From NCBI GenBank assembly GCA_019022495.1, contig JAFEKR010000039.1, positions 1 through 64,000 of the forward strand: a DNA stretch of 64,000 nucleotides, written 5' to 3'. The DNA is from Epichloe hybrida. Taxonomy: Eukaryota > Ascomycota > Sordariomycetes > Hypocreales > Clavicipitaceae. This document shows positions 47,443-57,801 of the stretch, in pieces. Position 1 is the stretch's first letter. Each line of letters opens with the position of its first letter. The translations under genes and the position numbers were made by a program. The notes beneath the pieces were generated by a model that saw only the letters and a program-made list of their open reading frames with translations, did not search any database and was not told where the DNA came from.

Positions 47443-48420
47443 GCTGCTTGTCGTCAAGGGCCGGCGTCTGATTAGAGTATGTGAAGCTATCCCAGCTCGT
47501 GAGCAGAAGGGGTTGACAAGATTGACAAGATTGACAAGATTGACGAGGTTGACAAGAGCCGTGATGCGGGGGGAAGCTCGTGAGGAAGCCAGGATGGCGG
47601 CGATGATTGATGAGAACGACGAGGTAAAAAGCAAGGAGGGGGGGAAGAGGGGCAGCTTTAAGCGGCGTCGGCTGGCCAGGCCAGTGTAACTACAGGAAAC
47701 TAGGCAAGGCGCACGAAGTCGAGCATTTGTGGACTGCGATGTCATGAACAGTCTGGTGTAGTCATCTATCTGGTTGAGTGCGAGCGAGTGGCCGACGAAG
47801 CCTTGTGAGCGGTGAGGGTGGATCGAACGTGTGTGGATCGTGTAATCGTGATTACGGATGGTGCGGATGGATGGTGCGGATGGATGGTGCGGATGGATCG
47901 TCCGTCTACTTTGCATGTTCAACCCCAACGCCTCGGCTGTTTGCTTGCCACAGAACTGGCAGGTGGCGTCATGTCGAGCCATTGTTGACTCTATATTGTT
48001 GTCAACGCACGCGATGGCGACACCAGGCAAAGACGGGGCCAATCATCCAAGAGGTGGCTGCTCTCTGCTGTCTGCGGCCAACAGGAAGCCGTCCCCAGCC
48101 ATGCTCACCCTCACAGTCACCAGCATCACAGTTGTTTCATCCATAGCTACACACAAAGTCCATTGTCAACTGTCCTACCAGTATATCATCTACCGCAGCA
48201 AACTTGACATATCCATACAAGAAGCAGTCGTCTCATCAGAGACCCTAAGCCTCCAGAATAGCCCAATCCCGTACTTCATGTGCCTTCCATCGCCAGAAAA
48301 GTATCAAAACAAAATAAAAGTTACGCCATCCCGTCCGCAGATGCAAATTAAACCAAAGAGTCGTCTCGTATAAAACAGCGTCGTGGTAGAAAGCTACCTA
48401 GCACGCGACCATCATCTTGC
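47443..48420. other. intergenic/leader region with short tandem repeats
   Basis: Leader of the M3 gene and 3' side of the light-chain gene. A 9-bp repeat TTGACAAGA (47513-47556, about 5 copies) reads Val-Asn-Leu on the minus strand within the possible N-terminal extension of the M3 gene. A 14-bp repeat GGATGGTGCGGATG (47857-47900, about 3 copies) lies further up. No other gene is seen. Confidence 0.6.
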
Positions 48421-49018
48421 TTAGTTGGCGAGAATCGTGCGAACAAGGTCTTTGCACGCTGCGTCAGTATACTCGAGGAATCCTCATGACAGAAATCTCA
48501 GTGAATGGCCGGGGCAAGAGGAAACCTACCCGTATAGTTGACCTGGCCAGAGCTGGTGTCTACAGCTTTGAGCAGCTCGTCCACTTCTTCTTCGGACATC
48601 TTCTCGCCCAAGTTTGTCAGAATGTATTTCAGCTGACCAACACCAATGTAGCCCGTCATATCCTTGTCGAACACTTGGAAACCCCGGCAGTATTCCTCAG
48701 GCTCTCCAGGGTCACGGAAACCGCCCGGGCGATTCAGGATGCGCTGGAAAGACTCAAAGTCGACTGCCGAACTAATCATTAGTTCTCTGCCGCGATTGGG
48801 CTCTGGCGCGAATCTCATGACAGATGGGACAACTCACAGTCGCTGCCAGCCGTCTTCTCGAGGTCTTTGATCTCAGCCAACGTGGGATTCTGGCCACAGG
48901 CGCGAAGCAAATCACCCAAGCTGTCAGACGTGACACGGCCATTTCCGCGCTTGTCAAAGAGGGCAAAAGCCTCCTTGTAGTTGGTGGAAGCCTGTGAGTC
49001 GTACTGATTAGAAGACAT
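48421..49018 (-). CDS. myosin essential light chain, Cdc4/Mlc1 type
   Basis: Exons 49018..48838, 48763..48530 and 48449..48421 give 147 residues. This EF-hand protein binds IQ motifs of type II (and V) myosins and is needed for the cytokinetic ring and septum. It begins MSSNQYDSQASTNYKEAFAL. EF-hand 1 is FDKRGNGRVTSD. The second exon join gives GSDFDFESFQRILNRPGGF. Then comes EPEEYCRGFQVFDKDMTGYIGVGQLKYILTNLG-type sequence and MSEEEVDELLKAVDTSSGQVNYT, and the last 9-codon exon completes DLVRTILAN. Loop residues at position 12 are Ser and Gln rather than Glu, so calcium binding is probably weak, as known for Cdc4 proteins. Borders: GTGAGT/GCAG and GTAGGT/AAAG. Confidence 0.92.
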
Positions 49019-50196
49019 GACCCTGACTGATGATGTGTAGCTATCGATGAGGCCCGGAAACGGATATCGGTTGGCTTGTGCTTGGCAGGCGCGCGAGGGG
49101 AAAAGGTGTTGTACACTGCGATTATCTGGACGCGGAAACAGCTAAAATAGGAGCGGCTTGTTTGTTGTTCTTTGTGCTGTGTTTGCAGGACAACAGAAAG
49201 CGAGACGAAGGCAGCCGGCGCGAAATGACTAATTGATGGTTCGCATTGCTGGGAAGGGGCGATGATGGCGTTGTCGAGAGGCCGTCGACGAATCATGTTG
49301 CAACGCTGACTGGTCGCGGGGCTCCTTCCTCGGGCTCTTTTGTTTACAATGGGAACGGTGGGTGCTGGGGCAACTCACCATTTCTGCTGTGTTCGTCTGA
49401 GGGGTCGGTCGTAGGAGGGACCAGAGGCTCGAATTGACGAGCACGTACGGAGGAGAATCGAGATTCTGGATTCTGGTACCTGAGAAAAGTCTTTCAGCTC
49501 TTGGAATTGCAACGAGTCGCTCGCAAAGTCGATTCTGCGTCTGCAAAGCGAAAACCAGAGGCTCGAATTGACGAGCACGTACGGAGGAGAATCGAGATTC
49601 TGGATTCTGGTACCTGAGGAGCTCTTGGAATTGCAACGAGTCGCTCGCAAAGTCGATTCTGCGTCTGCAAAGCGAAAAAAAAAAGGGTTCTGTTGAAGGA
49701 GTTGAGGAGACTTGGAGGAAAGGAGCGAGGGTGAGATTGGCTCGTGTCCTGACATGAGCAAAGCCCCACGTCCCATCTTTCCCTCTACTAGCATCTTAGT
49801 ATGGGTCAACATACATACAACATCAACAGGCTCGACGGGTCAACAGGGCAACCGCATCACAATGGCACGGCCAGGAGACGAAACAACAACCAAGGGCTAG
49901 GAACCACTAGAAAGTCCTGCCGTTGACCGTTGACGGGTAACCTGGTGATTTCCACCTTCCACCTTCCACCTTCCACCTTCCGGCGGACAAGGGACGTGCA
50001 GGGTTCAAAGCGAAACACCACGAGGGATGCGGCATCTCCACACAAAATTGCGGTGAGAACAGCACATCCTTTCTTTTCTCCCTCTCCTTTTATATTTATG
50101 AATGTGAATAGATTTCGACTCTGATGTCTGACTTTTTGTCATGATGAAACACTGGCCCAAAAGACCATGGACGAATACACGAACTGGCTCAGCGCT
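49019..50196. other. intergenic with a 134-bp tandem duplication
   Basis: Upstream of the light-chain gene and downstream of the methyltransferase. It holds the duplication at 49421-49682 and a (CCACCTT)n-like run at 49949-49980. Frames read from it are repeats of each other and not a protein family. Confidence 0.6.
49421..49682. repeat. direct tandem duplication, period 134 bp
   Basis: CCAGAGGCTCGAATTGACGA begins at 49421 and again at 49555. The copies match closely to CTGCAAAGCGAAAA, except that copy 2 lacks about 10 bases (AAAAGTCTTT) after TGGTACCTGAG. The near identity suggests a recent duplication. Confidence 0.92.
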
Positions 50197-51182
50197 TCAT
50201 CGTTTCTTCGCCATGAGGATATACGTACCCCAAACCGTGTCAGCCTCTCCATCCCTCCACCCCTCGCCGAGTTTCATCCACGTCGGCTCCGAACCAACGA
50301 TTCGATCCATTAGAATATCGGCCAGATCTCCCTGGCCACCCTCTGCTCGACTCTTGATATCCGGATGAGCATCACGCCAGCCTTGGAATGCGCTGAATGT
50401 GCGAACATATGCTTCTAGCTGGCCTAGATTGATCCTCTTTTGCATCCATGCCGTTTCAGGGTCTGGTACCTCGGCGCAATCAGGTGTGATGTCGTAGAGA
50501 ATTCGTTGGATATCCTTCCAGTCTTTTTCTGGGGGATTCACGTCTCGTAAGAGATTGCGGAGCTTGTTCCGTCCCGGTTGTTCCCAGTAGGCATTCATGC
50601 CGTCAAGACCTGGTTCAACTTGTCCGTCGGCGTAGCAAAACTTGTAAAATATCTTATTGGCTTGTTCATGTCCGATGAGAATATTATCTTTATAGCCCCA
50701 GAAAGCGAGCGAAGCACCAGGTTTCAAGACCCGGAATAGCTCTGGCCAGGCTCTATCGTAGTCGAACCAGTGAGCAGACTGGCCGGCAACGACCATGTCT
50801 ACAGATTTATCGGCCAAGAAGGACAAATCCTCGGCGCCTGCTTGACGAAACGTGATCTTGGCGTCCTTGGTCGTGGAGGACGCTTGCTTGACCATGCCAG
50901 GGCTGGTGTCTATGCCTACAACTTGACCAAAACGGGGACTCATTGCCCTTGATATCAGCCCATGTCCACAGCCAATATCCAGCAAGACCCCTGGAGAGGA
51001 TTGCGCATTGTGATAAGCTAAAATTGTCCTGAATAGGCTGACCGGATATGAAGGTCTGGCTGCGGCATAGCCTGCAGCCGAGAATGTTGCTTTCCTACAA
51101 GCTTCATGGTAAGCAATCTGCTGTCTGTTGCTGTAGAAAACATGCTGAGTGAGTGGCAGCGGCCATACGCGAATAAGGACAT
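50197..51182 (-). CDS. class I SAM-dependent methyltransferase (trans-aconitate methyltransferase-like)
   Basis: Exon 1 is 51182..51169 (14 nt) and exon 2 is 51094..50197. The join gives MSLFAKATFSAAGYAAARPSYP, typical of this fungal family, and 303 residues in all. SAM-binding motif I is VLLDIGCGHG (about 47-56), followed by VVGIDTSPGMVKQA, AEDLSFLADKSVDMVVAGQSAHWFD and LKPGASLAFWGYKD. The C-terminal half (IQRILYDITPDCAEVPDPE, TAWMQKRINLGQLEAYVRTF) matches fungal Tmt1-like/UbiE-type enzymes; the substrate (trans-aconitate or another small carboxylate) is inferred by family only. It lacks a signal peptide, so it is probably cytosolic. Intron borders are GTATGG and GTAG. It is divergent from the CoA-binding gene. 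Confidence 0.88.
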
Positions 51183-51492
51183 AGCTATAGCGTGTCGATT
51201 GAACGGCGGTTTGCGGATTGGCTTATGGCCGTTGGAAACACCTTGATGATATGATTGCAGCGATAGCAGCACGTTGGGACGACTCCGGCAGCAAGCAACA
51301 GCAAGCAGCAAGCAGCAAGCAGCAAGCACTGCTTTGGCCGATTCGGCCGACCTCGGGATAAATGAGTAGGCAGCACTCAGAAACCCCGCAACGCCCGACG
51401 GATCATCGCCTTTATTAGCTGGAGGGATGAGCTACTATCATTACTACCGCAAACCCATCGTCCAAGCACCCATAATACATTGCCGATGCACG
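51183..51492. promoter_or_regulatory. divergent promoter, methyltransferase / CoA-binding gene
   Basis: 310 bp between the two start codons. It contains an AGCAAGC/AGCAGCA repeat (51293-51330). An in-frame upstream ATG at 51427 could extend the plus-strand gene by 22 residues. Confidence 0.45.
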
Positions 51493-52015
51493 ATGGCTAC
51501 CGAAACAGCCGCCCGCAAATTCTTTGCCTCTCCATTGTTTGCCGTTGTCGGCGCAAGCTCCAACCCGGCCAAGTTCGGCCATAAAGGCTCGTCATCCGCT
51601 CATCGTTCATACACCCGTTGTCCCTTGCTAACCCGCCACGGCTGCAGTCCATGCGTGGTACTTGCACCATGGTTTGGATGTCACCCCCATCAATCCTGGG
51701 TCGTCAACAGTGACGGTCGGGGGCAAAGACTATCCCACTGTCCCCGACTTATCATCACTGCCGAATCCCAAGGAGACGTCTGTATCTGTCATTACAGCGC
51801 CGCCTGTCACGCTCAGGGTTCTGGAGGAAGCAAAGAAACTGGGAATCCCCGCCATCTGGTTGCAGCCTGGCACGTTTGACGACGAGGTGCTGAAGGTGGC
51901 TCTTGGGCAGGACGCCTTCGAGTCTGTTGTTTTTGGAGCTGGGGGCCGGGGCCACGAAGGCTGGTGCGTTCTTGTGGACGGCGAAAAGGCCATGAAGGAT
52001 GCTGGAAAGCTGTAG
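51493..52015 (+). CDS. CoA-binding domain protein (YccU-like)
   Basis: Exons 51493..51586 and 51648..52015 give 153 residues. This is the small stand-alone CoA-binding (Rossmann) fold related to succinyl-CoA synthetase alpha; the cellular role is not well defined. The start MATETAARKFFASP fits the family. Then come FAVVGASSNPAKFGHK, the join VHAWYLHHGLDVTPINPG, SLPNPKETSVSVITAPPVT, KKLGIPAIWLQPGTFDDEV and GHEGWCVLVDG. The join needs an intron that starts GC (AAAG|GCTCGT) rather than GT. A good branch (TTGCTAAC) and a TGCAG acceptor are present, and no GT site nearby keeps the frame. So it is a GC-AG intron or the gene has a splice-site change. An upstream in-frame ATG at 51427 is the alternative start. 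Confidence 0.88.
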
Positions 52016-52682
52016 AGAAGACAAAGATACATAGGTCTTGGAATTACGAGAAAACATTACTCCGTACGGAGCAGTTTGTAGGAAATGAAGGCTCCCGGCA
52101 CACCACCCATGAAAGGGCTTGCAGCACCATTCTTTGAACGCTGAAAGCTGCGTGCTGATGAGCAAATACCACATCCAAAAAAGCCTCCAATCTTCTGCGT
52201 TTTCGTCTCAAACGTTCCAAGGCCGTAGAATTGTGGCAGTCATGAACATGTATTGTACATATGGAGTGCGGCCGAGAGCCCCGTCAACGATTGGCCGTTG
52301 GCGTGGGCGGCCCCACATTCGCCCAAAGTAAGTAAACAAACGCGGTCAACGCCTGCCAACCACACACAGCCTTCGTCACGACCACAGCCCGCTCTCTTTT
52401 ATCTAACCGGCTCAACATTGCTAAGAATCGCTTCGATTGATTGAAACCCCACAGGACCGCCGAGGAAAACATTCTCTATACGCCAACACGGCTTGGATCA
52501 CTGCATCTCCGAAATGATTCGAAACATTCTCTGAGCTCGCCAAATTTCTTCTCGGTTGCACCTGCCGTGGGCTCGCCATCGACTGCCGCGATAGCTGCAC
52601 TGCAAAATCCGCGTCCAGCACACGAGAGTTTGGCTACCACCGACGACGAACAGAAGAATCACGGGTCAACTTCTTCGTCACC
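52016..52682. other. intergenic, no gene seen
   Basis: Spacer with TACTCCGTACGGAGCAG at 52058-52074, which contains the inverted pair of a dispersed motif. A CT-rich stretch from about 52380 leads to BIR1. Confidence 0.6.
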
Positions 52683-55360
52683 ATGGATCAATACTTCACT
52701 TACGAGGCGCGGCTGGCCTCCTTTCAGAAGAATGCGAAGAAGAGAGGATCTACTGCCAACGGGCGTGGCAAGACTCTCAGCTGGCCACACAAGCAGATTG
52801 CACCAGCAACCGTATGTCGCGTCGAAGCGATCCTTGGGGCTTTTGAGTATTCTGAACCTGCTGACATTCATGATGTAGCTTGCCAAAGCAGGATTCTACT
52901 TCAACCCGTACCCCGAAAACCCCGATAATTGTGTTTGTTTTCTCTGCGGTAAAGGTTTGGATGGGTGGGAAGCAGGTGACGACCCGCTGCAGGAGCATCT
53001 TAAGCACGCTTCTGCCTGTGGCTGGGCCATAGTTGCGGCCATCGAGTCGGATATCGAGGAATATGCTAAACAAGACCCGAATTTACCTCACATGGTGGAG
53101 GCGCGAAAGGCAACTTTTGCTGGCAAATGGCCTCATGAGGGAAGGAAAGGCTGGAAATGCAAGACCAAGCAGGTGAGTTGGGAAGGCGCCCTTGAGAGTG
53201 GATCGTCTTGCTAATTGCCAGTAAATGTAGCTTGTTGAAGCTGGTTGGAAATACACACCCACCGAAGAGTCGGATGACATGGCTACCTGTGTATACTGCC
53301 AGCTGGCTCTGGATGGATGGGAACCAAGCGACAAGCCTTAGTAGGTCATTTTGTCACCATCTTGAACAAAAAAAAAAAAAAAAAGGCTGGGCTAACAATT
53401 GGGAAGTGACGAACACTATAACCGATCACCGAACTGTAGCTTTTTTGCACTCCTCACGCAATTCGGCGGCATGAAAAAGAAAGCCACCCGTGGCAAGGCA
53501 GTTAGAGGCTCCAAAGCGTCACGTCTATCTGTCCAGTCAGTCGTTACAGCAGCCTCAGATATCGCTTCAGTTGCCGATATGACTGCTGAGCCCGAGGACA
53601 GCGTTCTCACGACGACGTCGGCCTTGGCTCAGGGAGGCAAGAAGACAGCCAGCAGAAAGAAAAAAGCCGCAACCACAAAGGCTGCGAGCAAGACTAAGTC
53701 GAAGAAGTCACAGGCTGTTGACGGAGAGGAAGAGGAAGGGGAAGGGGAGGAAGACAACGAATCACTTCACGAAGAACTTCCTGTGCAGCCAAAAGCAACC
53801 AAATCAGCACGGGGAAAGAAGCGAGAAAGCGATGCCATGGACGACTCCGTTGTCTTTTTGTCCGAAGCTCCAGCCAACAAAAAGCAAGCAACTGCATCTC
53901 GTGGAACTGTTCAGATGGGCAGCTCCACCATCACTGCCGAAGACGTTGAATCAGTCACCGCTCCCAAAGCGACAGGCCGCGCAAGCAGCTCAAGCGCCAA
54001 GTCTAACCGCAAGCCATCGGCGTCTGTGGCTTCATTACGCGCCGCGCCAGAGGATTTTCCAGACGACGAAGAAATTGAACGTCAACTTGAGGCCGAGCTG
54101 GACAAATTCACTACTGATGACGAGATGGCCCATGATTCAGATTCAGAACGCTCTATGGCGAAGAAAAAGACCATAAAGGCAACGGCGGCAGCCGCCGTCA
54201 AGTCCCAAGACTACGCCATGTTCGACCCGGCCGAGATAAAGGCAGATGAAGAAGCTTTGGATGAGGAACTTCGAAATCTACAGGCCGAGATGGAGGTTGA
54301 TGAGCCAAAGCAAGAGCTTCATGTTCCCAAGAAGGGGCGCAAAGCAGGGACAGGAACCCGCAAGGCATCAAAGCAGACAAGGACAAGGAAAGCAAAAGCG
54401 CCATCACCGCCCCGAGAATTGGAGGCGGAGGCGGAGCCGGAGCCAGAACCGGAGCCAAAGGTGAAGCCGGAGACAGAGATGATCGAGCCCCCCGTGGAAG
54501 AAGACGAGAATGAAGAGAGCATTGGCAGTACAGACACGGTGGTCAACAACACAGAGTCTGTGCTGTCTCCTCCAGCGAAGAAGCCTCGTGGAAGAGCTGC
54601 CAAGTCCTCCCAGGCCTCGAATACTGGCACCAAGTCGGGAGATGCACCTGCTAAAAAAGGTCGTGGTCGACCGGGGAAGGCAGCTGCCAGTTCCTCGACA
54701 CCGGCAAATTCTCCAGCACCCATTGTCGAGCAGCTGGGGGACCTCGAGTCCGAGATACACGAGGATGTTGATGAGATGGAAGCTGCTACAGTTCCATCGC
54801 CCAAGCGGTCTTCATCTATTGGTCAGGACTTGTCTTGCCAAGTAGTTTCAGAACCACGGTTGGTAGCTGAGCCGCCGTCGACTCCAACCAAAGTTATATC
54901 TCCAGCTCCGTCGGCCCGACAGCCCGCTCTGTCACCGTCTCAGTCACCTCAGTCTTCTGATGCTGAAAACCAACCCCCTTCGTCTGTACCAGTGGCCAAC
55001 GCCAAGACAAGGCGGGTCGTACTTGCTCCTGTGGCAGCTACACCGATGCGCAACTCTCCCACAAAGCGTAACATGCTGGCTGCTGGATTGCAAAGCCAAA
55101 CTCCCTGGACTGTTGTCGACTTGGATGCGGTCTTGGGAACCGCAGGCGTGATGGCGGACAAGGAAAACGCGGTCAGCCGCCTGTTGAAGCAGGGTACAGG
55201 CCTCAGCAGTCCAGAGAAATCGATGACGGTGGAAGAATGGATATATTTTAACGCAGGCGAAGCAGAGAAGAAGCTCAAGCATGAATGTGAGGCAATGGTT
55301 ACACGGTTTGAACAGGAAGGTACCAGAGCTATGAAGGTCGTGGAGGATTTGCCCGTATAG
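52683..55360 (+). CDS. BIR1: Bir1/survivin-like protein of the chromosomal passenger complex
   Basis: Exons 52683..52811, 52879..53172, 53231..53340 and 53407..55360 give 828 residues. Bir1 is the fungal survivin, which with Aurora/Ipl1 and INCENP/Sli15 guides kinetochore attachment and cytokinesis. Two BIR zinc modules are complete. In the first, CVCFLC and EHLKHASAC give the C-x2-C...H-x6-C ligands (about residues 59-88). In the second, CVYC and DEHYNRSPNC do the same (about 160-190). Residues ~200-780 are disordered, with alternating Lys-rich and acidic patches and Pro-Lys repeats (PEPEPEPKVKPE). The C-terminal helix (EKSMTVEEWIYFNAGEAEKK, LKHECEAMVTRFEQEG) is the conserved fungal Bir1 end, probably binding partners. 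Intron borders are canonical; the third contains an A18 run. Confidence 0.94.
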
Positions 55361-56902
55361 TAACGGAAGGGCATGGATGAATTATGCACAATGGGGAAAT
55401 GTGGACGGTTGACGCGGACTGGAGGGATGAAACATGATTTCTACGGAATTCGGGTGCATGAGCGTGGACCAGGCGTTTTTGCGGTTTGTTTCGAATGCAA
55501 TAAGCAATGGTGGTCACTTGGTGTGCGCTAATCGATTTATGAGGATGTCAATGACGATACGGACTAGACTCATGGATGTATGACTTGTTGGGTGGACTGA
55601 TTTTTGTGCAACCTCATGTCAAGCAAGGCCGCCATCAGTTCCACATGAGCATGTCAAAGACAAGAAGATACACCGGACGCAGGTCTTGATGACCTGCCGG
55701 GCAACCCGTGACGAGCAAGGCACATCGTCGGCGTGGGCAGTGTGCAGTGTGCAGTGTGCAATCTGCATCTACCCGAGATTGGCAGCATCGGAAGTAATGA
55801 GGTGATGCAGAGCGCACAGCATTCTGATTATCTTCCGGCCCCCATTGCACGTAAGTAGTCCGTAGAGGCGCTCTGTGTCAGCCCCCATAGAGCAGCCAGG
55901 TGGTCCGTTGGCCGTCTTAGACACTCGTCGGCGCCAGACATGACCTTCCAATGCCGCCGCATGGCCGACATCTGCACAAACATGTGCTGGGCTGGGCGAT
56001 GCGGTGCGCGGAGTCGCGCTTCCCCCAAACGCTGACGTGGGACAACCGCTCTTGGTCGCCGACGACGTCATGTATATTCGAACCTCGAGGCGTCCGGGTG
56101 CAAGATGGCGGACAACAGGTGCAGGGAGCACCCCGAGCCGCACGGTTCCATGGGAGCCGTCTTCTCCATGTGTGACGAGTATGCACCCCTTCTATCAATG
56201 CTTGACCCTCGAGAGCGGCGTGGCCGTTGGCAGGCCAAGCTGCAGGTGGGCATCGCGGATCCCGGGGTACAAGGGCGTGAATTACTGCCTGAACCAGGCT
56301 TGTGTCAACGATGGCTTCGAGATCCGGGACGGCATGGCCAAGACGACGGGGTTGGGACCAGGGACCATCATGGCCTCGCTGGATGCGCTGGATGCGCTGA
56401 CGCAGGGCCTGAGTTTCACGAGGGCACTGCACGACTGACGAGGACGATGAGACTATCATGCAGCTTCATGCTGGACCATTGGGCCGAGGAGGTGGAGGGC
56501 GCGCGAGTCAGGTATGTGAGTGATGTTTTTTTTTTTGCTTGAAGGGGGTATCTGCCGAGCATGCTGCTCCTGTTGAAGCTCTTGGTGATGAGACGTCGGG
56601 GTCGGGAAGCTCTCCAAAAGAAGGAACCGGGATGAGATGCCGTGAGAATAAGAAAGCTCTGACGAATCGTACCATGTTATCTTCTGCCGTGCGGCCTGCG
56701 GACTACTTAGCTACCGATGCCCCGTTTCGGCTTATTAATTTGCGGGAATTTTGACGCCTCGTTCCTTCCATGAGTGGAATGACGCTTTCCACCAGTCGGA
56801 GTCGTCTATTCATCAGTACATGATACATATGTGCGTCCGCATTGCGCATTGCGCCTTCCACTTTCAACAAGACCACCATGCACGCGGATGGAGTCGGGGA
56901 TG

Positions 56903-56941
56903 ATTGCAACGACTTGCAACGACTTGCAACGACTTGCAACG
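56903..56941. repeat. 10-bp tandem repeat, about 4 copies
   Basis: Unit GCAACGACTT, followed within 20 bp by a CCCAAT repeat and a TTTTTC run. Confidence 0.88.
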
Positions 56942-57192
56942 ATGAGGGTTCGGATCCCAATCCCAATCCCAATCCCAGTCCCCAATTCTTTTTCTTTTTC
57001 TTTTTCTCTGCAGAGGGTTTGTCTGGCAAGAGTAATCCGTTCGCATGACTCCGTCTAGTCGGGCCACCAGTTCACCAGCTGAAACTGGATTAGTCCGTAG
57101 TACGGTCAGAACGCCTTTGAATGGCTACATCCCTTTTATCCCCTCCCCAGAATTTCGAGGACCCGCAAGCTGCCGCTCTTGTCATCCGTCAT

Positions 57193-57252
57193 CCAACAAG
57201 GTCTCCAACAAGGTCTCCAACAAGGTCTCCAACAAGGTCTCCAACAAGGTCT
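57193..57252. repeat. 12-bp tandem repeat, about 5 copies
   Basis: Unit AACAAGGTCTCC, near-perfect. It has the same period as four other unrelated tandem repeats in this window. Confidence 0.9.
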
Positions 57253-57801
57253 GCAGCGGAATCTAATTATCACTCTTCGATACCAAGCAGCCAAGCAGCC
57301 AAGCAGCCGAACAGCCGAACAGCCGAGTTGTTGCTTCTCTCTCCTCCCTCGAGCCATGGCTTAATAATAGCGCGAATCTCTTCCTCTGCCCTCTTCCCGC
57401 TTGCAACTCGCCTGGACATGGTCACCAAGCGCAAGCGCCTCGACGTCGTCTTCAGTCTTCACTTGTCGGGCCTCTCTTTGCTGACGGCCTGTTGAGAATC
57501 CAAACATTGAAAGGCCGCCAAGACCAGCTCCTCCCGGCTCTGCATCTCCGTTCGCCTGTAAGCGAAAGCGAAATCGACCGCGGGACACGGCAACTTTGCG
57601 CGCGCGCGTGTGTTTTATTTTTATTTCTTATTTCTTATTTTATGATTTTATTTGTTTGCCTCTCGACGGCCAAGACCAGCATTGGCATTTCCCAGCCGCC
57701 CTCTCTGCTGCTCTCTGTTCAGCCACAGTTTCGCGGACCAGCAGGCCAGGACGTTTCGCTCTGATCGCGCCTTGAACTCTCCTCTTTCACAAGTCGCGGC
57801 C

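Larger units (their letters stand above)
55361..57801. other. intergenic, 2.4 kb, repeat-rich; possible relic near 55900-56480
   Basis: A GC-rich segment at about 55900-56480 has overlapping open frames on both strands, one reading GVNYCLNQACVNDGFEIRDG and MAKTTGLGPGTIMASLDALD. I cannot match it to a family and the frame seems to shift, so I leave it unassigned. Later come short tandem repeats (56903-56941 and 57193-57252, listed separately; also CAATCC and AGCAGCCA/G units) and a CT-rich leader for the transporter. Confidence 0.5.

Noticed and set aside
55917..56459. 180-codon minus frame and overlapping plus frames
   Set aside because: GC-rich region open on both strands; no recognisable motif, and the plus-strand protein-like part appears to change frame. 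Left as a possible relic only.
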